Assembly: GCA_020809705.1 (NCBI GenBank)
Contig: CP085825.1
Location: forward strand, 5,642,001-5,706,000
DNA: 64,000 nt
DNA from: Calonectria ilicicola
Lineage: Eukaryota; Ascomycota; Sordariomycetes; Hypocreales; Nectriaceae
Direction of reading: 5' to 3'
The notes under the pieces are model-generated. The model made no database searches. It saw nothing but the letters and a program-made list of their open reading frames with translations, and had not been told where the DNA came from. Below are positions 26,943-38,922 of the stretch, piece after piece; position 1 is the stretch's first letter, and the number at the start of each line of letters is the position of its first letter. The position numbers and the translations under genes are program-made.

Positions 26943-27969
26943 CGCGAATCTGTGGTATCTCTAGTCAATTGCGAGAAGGAAGATTGCCGTGCGGGTAACG
27001 ACGATTTGTCTGGATGGAGCTCAGGAAAATCGCGGTGTTGAGCGTTGAGCTTGGCTTGTTGGAAAGTCTAGACCAGAAACAGACTAGCGCGCTCCACGTG
27101 ATTGAGTGGTTGTCCCAGGTCCGGCGCTTCTCCGGCGTCGAATCCTGGCAACATATGATAATTTCTATAGCTGTGTGGGTTTTTTCTATGTCTATTGACT
27201 TCTTCTCCAATGTCTCCAAGTGAATTTATCTTCTGTATGCATTCTCTTGACCTCAAATGTGCCTATTTTTTTCAGTGGAGTCGTCGGTGTAATTCAGTCC
27301 GGACGGTTCGGTGGTGGGGCTCTTACGCACTAACGTATGTCCTCCTTTTTTACCCGACGACCGAGTTCATGGCGGGACGAAGAGGGAAAAAAAAAAAATT
27401 AAGACACGCGATTCTTAGAGGCACGGGAACTCAAAAACGAAGCTTACATCTCCTGACAATTTCAACACTATGTGCGTATAGGTAAATATTGCTTCTGTGT
27501 TCCTCCAGACGCAGTTTGCTCTATTCTATCAAACAGCGTCATGACTCTGGTATTATGTCGAGCGTCCAAGTAAAAATCAAGACCAATCCGCCATAACCTC
27601 TCACAAAAAACAGCCCAAGGTAGAAAATGCAGAACTCAACTCCTCAATTCACCCTGACGAAGCTTTCAATTCCATCCCTTCCGTATTCATGCTTTCATAT
27701 TCCATGCAAATCTCCCTAGCAATGCGCGACCAGATGATGCAGCAACGCCGTAACATGCTTCCCACGTTTGTCTTTGACCTCTCTATAACAACTTGAAGCA
27801 CGCCCAGTATACAAATGCGAGGGCGGATAACCCGACCCGTCCCTATAATAAGTGCCGAATCCATTATAATGGAGCCTCCAAGCCAGGAGACCTGAGACGA
27901 TAAAAACAATATATTCCCACACAATATATGCGGTCATCCGAAAGTTGACAGTGTCAATGAGAGACGCTT
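26943..27969. other. Intergenic, E1-alpha promoter and F-box gene 3' side
   Basis: About 1 kb. The first few hundred bases upstream of 26942 are the presumed promoter and leader of the pyruvate dehydrogenase gene. The remainder includes the 3' end of the minus-strand F-box/WD40 gene. A run of A lies at about 27391-27399. No gene is visible. Confidence 0.45.
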
Positions 27970-30218
27970 TTAGTCATCATGGAAGAAGGTACCGCCTTGC
28001 AGTGGTGCCGTTGAGGGGCCGGCATCCTGCATATCGACATCTTGGTTAGACCGGTCTCGGGTTGGACTGTCGATTCCTGGTGAGGAACCTCGATAGTCAA
28101 TAGCCATGGCACTTTGGGGTCGATTTGGGTCATCCTCAAGCAATCGCTGTTGAAGCGATAGAGGGCGATCGTACAACATCTCCTCGGGTGGAGAAAAAGA
28201 CCAAACCTGCCGACGTGTTAACCTCTGGACTCAGGGGATAGTTATCATACACTTACCTCCATCACGGTACGGCCTTGCCTTAAGGCGAGGGCTACACATT
28301 TCTCATCCTCAAACGCAACCCTCCATACAGCCTCACCTTGGGCGATCAATTCACGGACAAGGTGGCCAGTTTTGAGATCCCAGATCTTGACTCGGCCGTC
28401 ACTACCGCCACTCACGACCCGAGTGTCGTCAAACTGCAAACTCGTTACACTGTTGTCATGCGCAGCTAGTCGATGGATGGGGCACATCTTTTCCAGTGAC
28501 CAGACTCGCACAGAACCGTCGGATCCACCAGTCACTAGAGTGTCGCCGCGCATCTGCAATTGGCCAACAAGTGAGGTATGGCCCTGGAGAATGGCAAGGC
28601 ATTCACTAGAATAGAAAAAAGGTTCAAGTCAGTTGCAGTTATTAGCTTGCACGTCGCTGATAAGACTTACCCTGATTTAGGATCCCATATTCTCACGTTA
28701 GTGTCCAAACTACCAGTGACAACCCTCTTGCCATCAAAAGCAATAGCATAGATCTGGCTAAAGTGACCCTGCAAGGTTTGCAAGCAACGACCTTCAGAGA
28801 TGCTCCAGACTCTGGCGAATGTATCGTAGCTACCAGAAACAACAATGTCGCCCTTGATCTCGAGGCACCGAACACTAGACTGGTGGCCAACCAGAACATT
28901 TTTGCAGAGACCCGTGCGAATATCCCAAATTCGGAGAGTTGTGTCCCTAGAGCCAGAAATGGCGGTGTTGGCATCGGCCATCTTTAAGCACCGCACTGTT
29001 GACGTGTGACCACGCAGGGTATGCAGGCAAGCGCTACAGCTGCGTTAGCATTCACTTAGCGTTTCCACCGCTCTTTTTATCAAAACTCACCCCGTCTTAA
29101 GGTTCCAAACTCGCACGTCGCGGTCACACCCACCACTGACCAGAGTGTCATCCCACGGGACCATAGCCCAAACGCCCATGACATGGCCTTGCAAAGTGCG
29201 TTGCGAGTCACCTTCGGTATCGAAAACGTGAATCTTGGCGTTATCGAGAGCCACAATGATATACTTTGGTGTCAGATGCAAACTTGTGACAACACCACCC
29301 TCCTGGGTAATGTTTCTCGTCGTACTTGTGCCTCCAGACCTCCATGCTGCCTCGACCAAATATCTCTGCTTGAAGTGTGACTTGTAGGATCGTAGTTTTG
29401 GTCGGGAAGTAGTCAAAGAACCCTCGAAAGTTCGAGAGCTGGATGCATGTGCCATTAGTGGGCGGGCACCAGGAAAACTATTGCTAGCAACCATTTCGGT
29501 ATCAGCACTGTGGAAAAGAGCAGGTCTTGAAGCTGACTGCGCCTGTGTGTAAACTTCGGAAAGCCTCCGTCCATAATCGTGTTTGACGCAAAGGTTCTTC
29601 CATGTCATATCGTCACTGAGAAGATCTCGCCATCGTTTCGATACTTGAGATGCTCGCGCCAAAACTTTAGGATCGTCGATAAAAGACAGGATCTGTGATG
29701 AAACAAATTAGGCGATGGGTATGGAGGGGGAAAGAGGGCACAGGTCGTCATACCCGAAGACATAGCTCGTCTGGAAGGCTTGTGAAAGGGTCCTTCTTGA
29801 GCAAAGGGCTGACAAATTGGTGAACAAAGCTCAACTGCTGGCTGGTGCAGAGATTGAGCAAATCGGCCAGGACGCGAGTTCGCTGGGGGCCGGAACAGTT
29901 CTTAAAGTGCTGACGAACTTTGGCAAGAAAAAAATCCTCATCATCGGCGGCATCGCTCCAGTCGGGCTGAAAATTCGATGGTCCGGGGGATGCGGCGGGA
30001 GTGGGAGGCGGTGGAGGCGAGCCTGTGAGTTGCTGATCGAAATCGGGTGCCGGGGTGGACATGCTTGGAGTCGGCGGTCCTCGAAGGTGTCGCTGCTGCT
30101 GGGGCAGCTTCTCTATCCGGTGGTTCACCATGGCGTTGTTCGTGTTAAGAGCCAAGTCGTCGCTGAGGGCACTTCCTCTCCTCTGGGAAAAGCTCATGGG
30201 TCGCTGGTAACCGGCCAT
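27970..30218 (-). CDS. F-box/WD40 protein, Cdc4/Fbw7/Pop1-like (SCF substrate receptor)
   Basis: Five exons, complement(join(27970..28206,28257..28605,28671..29033,29091..29692,29754..30218)), encode 671 aa. Such proteins bring phosphorylated substrates to the SCF ubiquitin ligase. A disordered Pro/Gln-rich N-terminus (about 1-95) precedes a helical segment resembling a dimerisation region (FLAKVRQHFKNC). The F-box runs from about residue 143 (PFTSLPDELCLR, then ILSFIDDPKVLARASQVSKR), with an intron in its middle. Seven or eight WD40 blades follow, with repeated GH-start and WD-type ends such as TLRGHTSTVRCLKM, SGSRDTTLRIWD, SGSYDTFARVWS and TGSLDTNVRIWD. Three introns fall at WD blade boundaries after the Gly of KTG/KSG. 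The C-terminal 90 residues look disordered. Fbw7/Cdc4 is favoured over Met30 or FWD-1 by layout and size, but the exact orthology is uncertain. Confidence 0.88.
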
Positions 30219-33200
30219 GGCCCGGCCCGTCACCCAGACTCTCGAACTCTCCTGGCGACCGGCAGGCGGGCACTAGGAGAAGGCGGTGGCCGGGTGGGGA
30301 TGTGCGCAGAGAATGAATGGCTGGTCGTGATATCGAGGCTGACGCGAGGAGCAAATAGAGCGAGTGGGGAGCAAGATGGGGAGACCAGAGACGCTTTTTT
30401 GGGGGGGCAAGATGTTAGTACAAGTATGCGGTCGAAGCACGACGAGGATCGGCGAGGAGGTGCGCGAAGAACAGGGGAGGCGATGAGAGGGGAATCATTG
30501 ACGGGGGGGCGGCGGGAGAGCTGGATCGATGTTGAAATTGAGATGGAAGAAGTATGAGTTGAAGTAAGAGGACGGTGATGACGGTGCAATGTGTAAAGGT
30601 GCAGAAGACGAGACGATGGCGGCATTGAGGGGGCGCTAACGGAATCGGTTACCTGTCTGTCGTCTCAAGTGACACCGGGCGTGTGCTTGCACGAGGACGG
30701 CGAAGGCGTCAAACCAGGGCCGAGAGAACGGCGGCCGAAAGCGCAACCTCACGCAAGCGGATTCTATGCCAAGCAACGAGTCAAGCAAGCAGAGGAGAAA
30801 CGAGAGGGCATTCAAGCGGGCAGCAATCTATTAGGCGAATGCCGAGACCAAGGCGAGATGGACGAGGTCCTCCAAGAACGAGAACGGGGAAGAGAATCAA
30901 CGAGTGAAGTCGATTTCAGGTTGCTGGCTCCCTGGCGGCGGTCCAAAAGCGGTGCCAAGGGGTGGAAAGGGTTGCGTCACTGAGGGATGAAAGATTGATC
31001 TGGACTGCCAGATGCCCCAGTCAGGCGTCGGTCGAGTGGTTTGGTTTACCTTGAAGGGGAAGATTTGGTTTCGGAATGCTAGGTGGGTTTAAAATGAAGG
31101 GGAAGGAAGAGGGAGCGAGGCAAAGTGGGATATGCTTAATTGAGCGGCTGCGATCGAAGGCGTCGTGCCCATCTGATTAATCAAGGATGATGGACGGGCG
31201 ATGGACGGAGTCTTGGGGGTCTTCGGGGGGGGACCCTACGGTTCCTGCTCGGGGCTCTCGTTTCGGCGCGACAAGTCAAAGGAGAATCACGATGGAAGTT
31301 TTTTTCTGGGCGGTGGATCCGCGACTCTGGGAGGAGGGAACGGGAACAGACACAGACCGGAGTGTTTCAGCCATGGGCGCGCTGAGGGCAATTGGGATGA
31401 AAATGCAAGTGAGCGGGAGGACGGAAAGTACACAGGCGTGACTGGGTCGCTGGAGGGTTCGAGGGGCGAATGAAGGTGGGCGGCTGGAGGGAAGAGCCGA
31501 GCAGGCCAACCTCAACTGGGAAGAACCTTGCCTGAATTAACTGGCCGCTGGCTGGTGCTCGAGGCTGTGCTTCGAATTGACATTTGAGCGGTACCTCGCT
31601 CTGCGCAGACGCGACACGCGAGCGCCAGGTACTCTGCATCGGGGGATTGCAGAGCCATTGGGGACAAGGGGGGTGCAAGCCACAGCCAGGAGCCGTCAAA
31701 GTGCCTGTTCCCTGTCGCTATGCTCACCTTTCCCTCAGGTACCGCCGTGTTATCGCCTCTTGCGCGTGCAGCGTCTGTCTGTCTGCCCACGCAGCGTCTG
31801 TGCTCCCCTCTCAGGCCGCCTGATGCGCGCGCTGGAACGTCTGAAGACGTCGCAGCGCCTGGGCACTTGGCCCTGGCCACTGGGCGCTAGGCACTGGACG
31901 CTGGACGCTGGACGCAGGTCAGTCGCAAATAGCCCCGAGCTCAAGCCTCGTTGGTCATTTTCCCCTCAGGGCATGTATGTACCAGCGTCAGAAGCAAGGC
32001 CTAAGAAGAAAATAAAAAATAAAATAAATAATAAAAAGTAATTACATTGCACCATGCCTGCCCTCGGATGTGCCGTTTCCTGCCATCCACTGGCTCCTCG
32101 CAGGCGGCAAAAAGCTGATCCCCGCAGACGGCGCTGGAATAGGTAGGCAGTTTCACGGTGGGATTGGCCAAAGTCCCCCCAACCTCTCGTGGCCACGACA
32201 TGCCCAGCCAAACCAAGACTGAATCACATTACCACCATCACTAAAACCCTAGCCTCTGTGCTTCACATGGGACAGCTGTATGGGTGCCAGCCATGTAGGG
32301 GTTTGGCATGGCAAAAGTATCGTTGGCGCTGACATGTGCCTTGCCCGCCCTGGCACTCGAGACGGCGATACCTGGCTTGTTATGCATGCATGACATCCAA
32401 ACCATTTGCGTTTGCTCCTCAGGAAAGCCAGATGGGGGGAAGCCAGAGGGGGAAACACTGTCAAGTCCGTCTGCAAACAGGTTTTGCTTCGAGTGTGCTG
32501 CCCCGGGACTGCATATTGCATATCGGCTAGCCACCTAATGTCCTTGTTGAGCCGTGTCCGTCAGCCGTTCGTCCACGCACTCACCGAGCTCGTGGCGAAT
32601 GCCCGACCACGTCTTTTTTTTTCTGTGAGCGCATACAGCCGCTGCTGGAGGACTAATATCGGAACCGTTCCTGTCTCGTCTCAGGCACTACTCGTGTCTG
32701 CGCTGCAAGTGCCCCGGCCGAGCCATGTCCATGTCCATCCATGTCACGTCAAGCCAGCCGTCATCCAACCCTCCCATTTCCACTTCTGATGACGCTCGGA
32801 GCTTGTCCACATGTACGCAAATGAAAGGTGAATTACTCCTCTTTGTCCCTTTGTGTCTCTCCTCCCTCGCCCTCATTCCATTGTCCTTGCCGTTCCCGTC
32901 CCGCCTCAATGCATACGCGCCCATGACCCCCCTTCCCCTCCGAGGCCCTCCCTATTCAACCCCGTTCAACCCCAATCATCCGCTTCATTGTCCGCTTTGG
33001 GAATCCACACAAAGCCACCAGCAATACGGCCGTCCCCTCCCTAGCGCAGCCACACCTCACAACCCAATCCACACTGACCTGTCTGACGTCGGAGATCAAT
33101 GGCTCACTGTCCCTTCCCCTCTCACTAAGCCCGTCTCCTCAAGAGTCAACAAGCTCTACCTCCCTTGCCCTGCACCACCCTTGTCAAAGTCGCGATGCTA

Positions 33201-34475
33201 GCGCCTTGCAAACAAGAAGAACTGGGAAGGAGCCCGGCTAAGTTCACTGTTTGTCTGAGAGCCTCAGTCAATTTGGAAACTTACGGATTGTCCGGAGCTT
33301 GGTGGCCCATCACCTTCGCCGAGCTGCAATTAACTAGCTCACGAACCAGAAGCATTCAATGTTCCTATGAGCTCCTTCCACCCATTAGCTCGCAGCTAGC
33401 TGAGTAGTTCGTAGCCACACAACAACCGTGCTCCATTGGCTTGTTGTTTCTGGTTCTCTTCGCGAAACGCAAAAGAATGAGAGGAGCGGTATTATGTTCG
33501 GCATGGCAGTATCTTTGTGTTTCCCACCATCCGGGGAATAACCCGCCTCATCGTCATCGCCGTGATCTAGCCCTACTTCACCTTGTACCACCAAACCATG
33601 CCGCTTCCCTTATTTTCACGCCCCCGATTTTGACCCTCCCCGTGCTGAGGCACCCCATACCCCCCCTACCCTTCCATATTACCCTATGCAGACACATTCC
33701 CTGACCCTCCGTCGCAACACCAATTGCCCTATACTTAGAAACGAACGAACATTCGGAATGAGCTTGGAATTGCTTGGGACGTGCATCCGTAAATTATCAC
33801 CTCATCACACCTAATAAGCCCGGTCCTCTAACTCTAGGAGCGCCATCCTGCAACCCTGCACGTTTGACATCCTCCACATGCCAGAAAATCAGTAACAGGG
33901 ACCTTGTAACCTATCTACGAGTCCATGTGTTTGGCACGGGCTTCTCATTCGAAACACGTTTTCGAAACCACCAGGTCCCTAGTCTGAGCTGTTTACACAA
34001 GACGAACCCCTCCATTTACCAATTCAAGAAGAAATCATGTTTTGTGCTATTCATAGTTACATTTGGTCAACAAGGTTTTTTTATTCATAGTCATGCACCT
34101 GGGTTCCCACCATTATGGTTGGTAAACTAATCAAGCCTGAATGATTCCATTGCTTAACGACAAAAATGAAACTGCTTTTACAACGTGTGCCGATCGGGTA
34201 ATATTGTAGTGTACAAGCCCTCCGTACTTGACAGCATCGATGGTCGCAAATAGAGTCTCTCTCTATCGACGCGGCTCTGCTTCTCCCATCGTATGCCGTC
34301 TTCTATATCGCATCATATCTGATTTGAATCATGACATCTCGAAACAAGCACGCCGGTTCTACCGAAATACAAGCGCCATCTATAACCAAGTCCTGCTGTC
34401 GTGTCATTCATTCACACGCCTGAAACACTCCAGATGGCGTGGCTGAACACCATGTAATATACGAGACTTTTTTTT
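30219..34475. other. Long intergenic region; leader of F-box gene, no other gene supported
   Basis: More than 4 kb without a supportable gene. From 30219 to about 30700 the minus strand is pyrimidine-rich and is probably the leader and promoter of the F-box/WD40 gene. From 30.7 to 31.5 kb the plus strand is purine-rich and G-rich. From 32.7 to 33.7 kb the plus strand is pyrimidine-rich. Open frames up to about 155 codons here have low-complexity translations and no domain. A lysine-codon-like AAATAAAATAAATAATAAAA tract sits at about 32011-32037. The part next to 34475 includes the 3' untranslated region of the ZIP gene. Confidence 0.4.
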
Positions 34476-35976
34476 TCAGTGATGGTGGCCAAACTGGGTA
34501 AGAAGCGGCACCAGCATGCCTCCTACAGTCGCCAAAGTGTCACGCATCTGAGGACCTTTAGGCTTTCGTTGTGTTGTCGAGTTGCCATCCGTATAACCAT
34601 TGATGCTATGTTCGTGCGTATGGGAAGGAGAGAAGCTATCCTCTTGCATCGCGTGCATGGCAACGTATCTGCATCGTTTCAGTAACTGGTAAACAATGCG
34701 AGGGTAGAGAAGTATCAACTTACAAGAACGTGCCACCGGAAAATAGGAGCAGCATGCCAGTCCACCAATGATCGCCATCGCGGCCTGCCGCACCTAGCAA
34801 GGTAATGATGAGCCACGTAACCAGAGCGCCTACTGGCGCAGCCAGACTAAATATGATCAGATGACCCCTCGCTGCACGCTTTGAAAGACCCTGCTTGAGG
34901 AGCAGAGACGTCAACCCAAATGCAGCGGGCGCTTTATGAATCATGATGGCAACAAAGATGATGAGGCCAAGTTTCATATCCGTTGTTGTCGACGAAGCGC
35001 CCATGGCAATACCATCTGCAGCAGCATGAATGACGAGTCCTGTCGTGGTTGCAAGACTTCGCGCCCGTCTTGGAGATGGCGTAAGAGACCCCAAGAATCC
35101 CTCTGCTTCCTCGTCCACGGAAGACGAATCCCCGCCAAGGTTATCCAAGCTGATGTGTCTCGTCTGAGGACCTGACTGGAGGCTCTCGGTCGCATGCCTG
35201 GGGAGCCTGTCGATGAGGAACATCAACAAGAACCCAAGAACAAGGGAGAAGCCAATTTCGAATGTAGGAATGTCGTTGTGTCCGTGCTCTGGCTCATCTT
35301 CCGTCACTGGGGCAGTCGTACCCTCCTCCTCGGTCTGCTTCTGCTTTCCTTGATTGACTTCCTTGTCCTTGCCAGTCTCTTTATCATCGCTCGTTGATTC
35401 CTTCTCGTTCGATGAGGGTATGTCAGGTTCGGTCTCGCTGTCGAATGCTTCTCTAGGGTTCAATGTATCTAAAGTGCGGCGTAGGATGGAGGAAATATCG
35501 TCATCGTCCACGGCATTCCGGGCCGCAGTTGTCCTAGCTGTAGGGATAGAGTCTCCAAGTCCGCGAGGGATCGCATAATGGCTCCATGGAGACCTTCGTA
35601 CCACCGTTCGAATGCGGTGCGCGTGAGCTGTCTCGGAGTGCGATGCAGCAGCCTCAATCCCCTCAGGTATGATAACTATCATCGAAGTCCCTACTAATAT
35701 TCCAACGCCAATACTTGAGAGTAATCGAAGTTGCGATTGTGATAATGTCATGGATAATGGCAGGGCTCCAGCGAGGAATGAGCTATGTAATCAGTCAGCC
35801 TTTTTCAAAATCAACCGTATTCGAACATCTCAATTGCACGTACGCCAGAGCCATGACCACCTAGAAACGGACATGTTAGTAACTGTTCTCGACGTCTTTC
35901 GCGAATGGAGGGGGCCGTGGGAGGGGCGCAATAGCAGACATACACAGAGGCCGAGGAGCAGGAGAATCCCGCCCAT
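34476..35976 (-). CDS. ZIP-family metal transporter, ZIP9/Atx2-like
   Basis: Four exons, complement(join(34476..34668,34724..35782,35844..35860,35944..35976)), encode 433 aa. ZIP9/Atx2 proteins sit in the Golgi and move zinc or manganese into the cytosol. The N-terminus MGGILLLLGLCVVMALASFL is assembled from an 11-codon exon, a 17-nt micro-exon and the start of exon 3, and forms the first helix. Exon 3 continues with LLSSIGVGILVGTSMIVIIPEG (helix 2), a long acidic, Lys/Glu-rich loop with an EHGH cluster, and the metal-binding helices HAAADGIAMGA and IHKAPAAFGLTSLL, both diagnostic for this branch. The last exon gives YVAMHAM and a C-terminus ending GHHH. Tiny first exons and the micro-exon are supported because every join restores frame and the expected hydrophobic segments. 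Metal preference is not shown by the sequence. Confidence 0.88.
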
Positions 35977-37755
35977 GATTAAGCAGACGGATGCGAATCG
36001 ACAGCGCCCAAGGTTAAATTCTCCAAGTCGAGCGCTACGTGCGCATCCTCCAGCAGCGAGGTCGCGGGCCGGATGATCAAAGTGAGGTCGAGGAGGCTAA
36101 CAAAGAAGATCGCGACAGATTGTCAGATGGGTGAAGGCTGGGCAAGACAAACATGACCCCTGTAACGATTTGGTGGCTGACGATTGGCTGGTGGCGGGGA
36201 ATTCAATGCCCTGGAGCCCCTGAAGCACATGGGCTACAAGCCTACGCAGGGCCGCTAATTGGCGAGCTGACGTTTAGGCAGCTCGGATCCATGTTTCATT
36301 ACAACGGCTCCAGAGCCCCGATTATTATTGACTTTGGATATGAAGTCAATCATCCCCCTTTGACATATAGGTTATTTAAATTGTTAAATTCAGTGATTGA
36401 ATAAAAAAGGCCTTGGTATGAGAGGGAACAAACTGCGATCCAATGAGACGTTGCGTCAAATAATGTGAAAGAAGCAAGCCGCATATTTCCTCTTACCTGC
36501 CAACTTATTCATTGTTGCATGATAGTAAAATTACCACAGAACACGGCTATTTTTCTCCATTCGAAAAAACACAAATCCATCTTATCTCTTGAAGTCTGAA
36601 AATGCTTGTAAAAGTAGTGCCACATAATCACGCCGCCTTATTGGTAACTTGAGAATGTCTCACAAACTGCTTCGGGGTATTACGGGCTCCAAAAGGCAGG
36701 CATTCATTTACATTGATGAAAGCTGAAGTAAACTAACCACGATCTGGGTGACATTCTGTATATTTCCATTGGGTTTTCATGTCTAGTTTAGAGAAAGTTC
36801 AGAGAGCAGAGCGAACTCGAACAGTTCCAAGCTAGGGTTGACATCTTATTTTTACAGAGGATTTAACGGATCTACATGTGGTAGCGGAGAAGTTGCCACT
36901 GCATTGAAGCGCATCGAAACAGCTGCAATCGCACCAGGGCCTTAAAATTTGCTTCTCATGTATTACTTTTTGCAATTGGTTGGCTACGTAATAAAAACAA
37001 AGTTCTGCTGAATGTTGATTTCTCCCTGACGGGAGTGATATCAAAAACGAGGCCACAGACTACACCAATATTTCTCGATACCTAAACTCAGGGATAGTTT
37101 TTCTAGGGCGTACACTATGGTGAATGTATCATTTATTAGGTAGGACTGACTCCCAAGCATAGCTCTGTGTACTTGTCATGACTGGGTTCAAGAGTGACGG
37201 TGTTATGAGTCCCGGTGGACTCTCTTTACTGTTACCTATCCCAGTAGCCACGGGGTTTCGAGTAAACTAATTCTATTTCTTCAAGATTAAAAATATGCTC
37301 TTTAAAAGTCACCGCGGTTCTTCTATAGCTGGGATGGTTGCCAAAAGCATGGCACTGTGACCGGGTTCCTCACATCATTAACAAAGAAAATAAATCATTC
37401 TAACGGATGTAGTGCTATGGCTCTGGAAGATAATTCAAATAAAAGGGACCCCTGAAACAAAAAAAAATCGTTGCATCCTGACACGGCTAATAATAATCAG
37501 TGAGTAATACCAGCACTCTACAAGAATACATATTCGTCTATCTAATTCGTCATGGTCCACGAAAAATTGAATTCAAGAATCCCACAACTATTGAATGATT
37601 GAAATATAAACTTGTTATCAGAATCTGGGAGTATGACAAAAGAAAATCATACTTAGTGGGTATCTGATTAATGGATTTCTGGCGGTCTAGAGGCTGCTTA
37701 AAAAGCCATACAACACAGGATATTTGAATTTTGTTAAGAAATGAGGTGTAATTTG
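35977..37755. other. Intergenic, increasingly AT-rich
   Basis: Promoter side of the ZIP gene followed by about 1.5 kb of AT-rich sequence with only short open frames (largest about 83 codons) and no domain. Composition here drifts towards AT before the zinc-finger remnant, but it is far less extreme than in the block beyond 40.2 kb. No repeat was recognised. Confidence 0.4.
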
Positions 37756-38687
37756 CTACATATGTCTCTCTGTGTAATTAAGTAACTGTGATAATGGCCC
37801 ACGAGTGGTATTCTCATCACAACTTTCGCTTTCCGCATGTTGAAAAAGGCCACTGATGGAGCGAAATGTAGCATGGCACGTCGGACATTGAAAATCAAAA
37901 TCTCGCCCATTATCATGGATGTATTTATCTGCCTCGTCGTATTGAAGAGCCATTTGTGTGACCCAGTTTAGACCTACACCTGAGCTACACGTACCAGTCT
38001 CTAGGTGTAGTAGCATAGCAGAATCCGATATGAAGGCGTTGGGACAAGCCGTACAGTCAACTATTTTTGGCTGGTGTACCTTGTGGTGCTGCAAGGAGTT
38101 AGCAACCGTGGGAAATGGAACAGATGAAAGGGGGTGCTTTCATTTATTAAGTTGGATCGCGAATAAAAATATCTGCTGCAGATGTTGCGCGAGACATGGA
38201 CCGAGATATTGTGCTGGGCAAGTTGGTCTGTGTTGCTCAATTCTATGATGCATATGGGACAGCAATTATGCTCGGATGCCAGATGCTGATCTAGATCACT
38301 CTTGACCAAGAAGTCTGGTCTTTCGTAGGGGGAGCACTTGTAGCAAAGATTGTGCTGAGCGGAGCTATCCAGATGCTGTTGCTTTGAGGCTGGCGAATTG
38401 AAATACCTGTCACATCGGGTGCAGCATGCATTCAAATGACGCCCGGATGTTTCTAGATGCTGCTGAAAGGCGGATTGTGATGGAAAGAAGCGATTGCACG
38501 GCTCACAAGAGGCTATTTTAGGGTAATTCGACCAGAGATTCTTGCTGTAATAATAGCTCGAAGGATGAACTGCTTCATTCCACGTGGAAGACGATTGATA
38601 AATAAATAATTGGCAACGCCAGGAAACGGAGTTCCACGTGGGGGTTTTGGGAAATTCTCGCCCGCTTAAATTCGAACAAGATTGCAA
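37756..38687 (-). pseudogene. C2H2 zinc-finger protein gene, probably broken
   Basis: Two minus-strand coding blocks belong to one fungal C2H2 zinc-finger protein. The upstream block (about 38060-38590) carries CEPCNRFFPSQSAFQQH, CTRCDRYFNSPASKQQH and a CPIC finger. The downstream block (37756-38088) carries HHKVHQPK, CTACPNAFISDSAMLLH and CPTCHATFRSISGLFQH before a stop. A good acceptor with a GCTAAC branch site lies just before 38088, but I cannot find a GT donor at the place where the frames should join (near AATGAAAGC at about 38130-38145). No in-frame ATG precedes the first finger either; the open frame begins with a non-ATG codon. So this is most likely a decayed gene, or one with an extra upstream exon and an unusual splice site. 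It is the last gene but one before the AT-rich block. Confidence 0.55.
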
Positions 38688-38922
38688 TTGTATTCTTTGG
38701 GTGCAAAATTGAAATCAGAAGGCTGGTTCTTCGCATCATCATCTGAGACGCTTGCAAGGATAGCGGGTGTAAGGTCTGATAGTCACATGGTCCGTGCGCT
38801 CCACAGGCAGTTTGGTCTGCCTAGATACTTCTCCTCAAGGTTTGCCCCACGTCATAATTCAGCTTCGTTTGGAATTGCAGCATTGCAGCTCAGCTTCCCT
38901 TCTTTCGCATGGCTTCCCGACT

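Noticed and set aside
32725..33201. 158-codon plus-strand frame
   Set aside because: The translation is Pro/Ser/Leu-rich from a pyrimidine tract; overlapping frames look the same.
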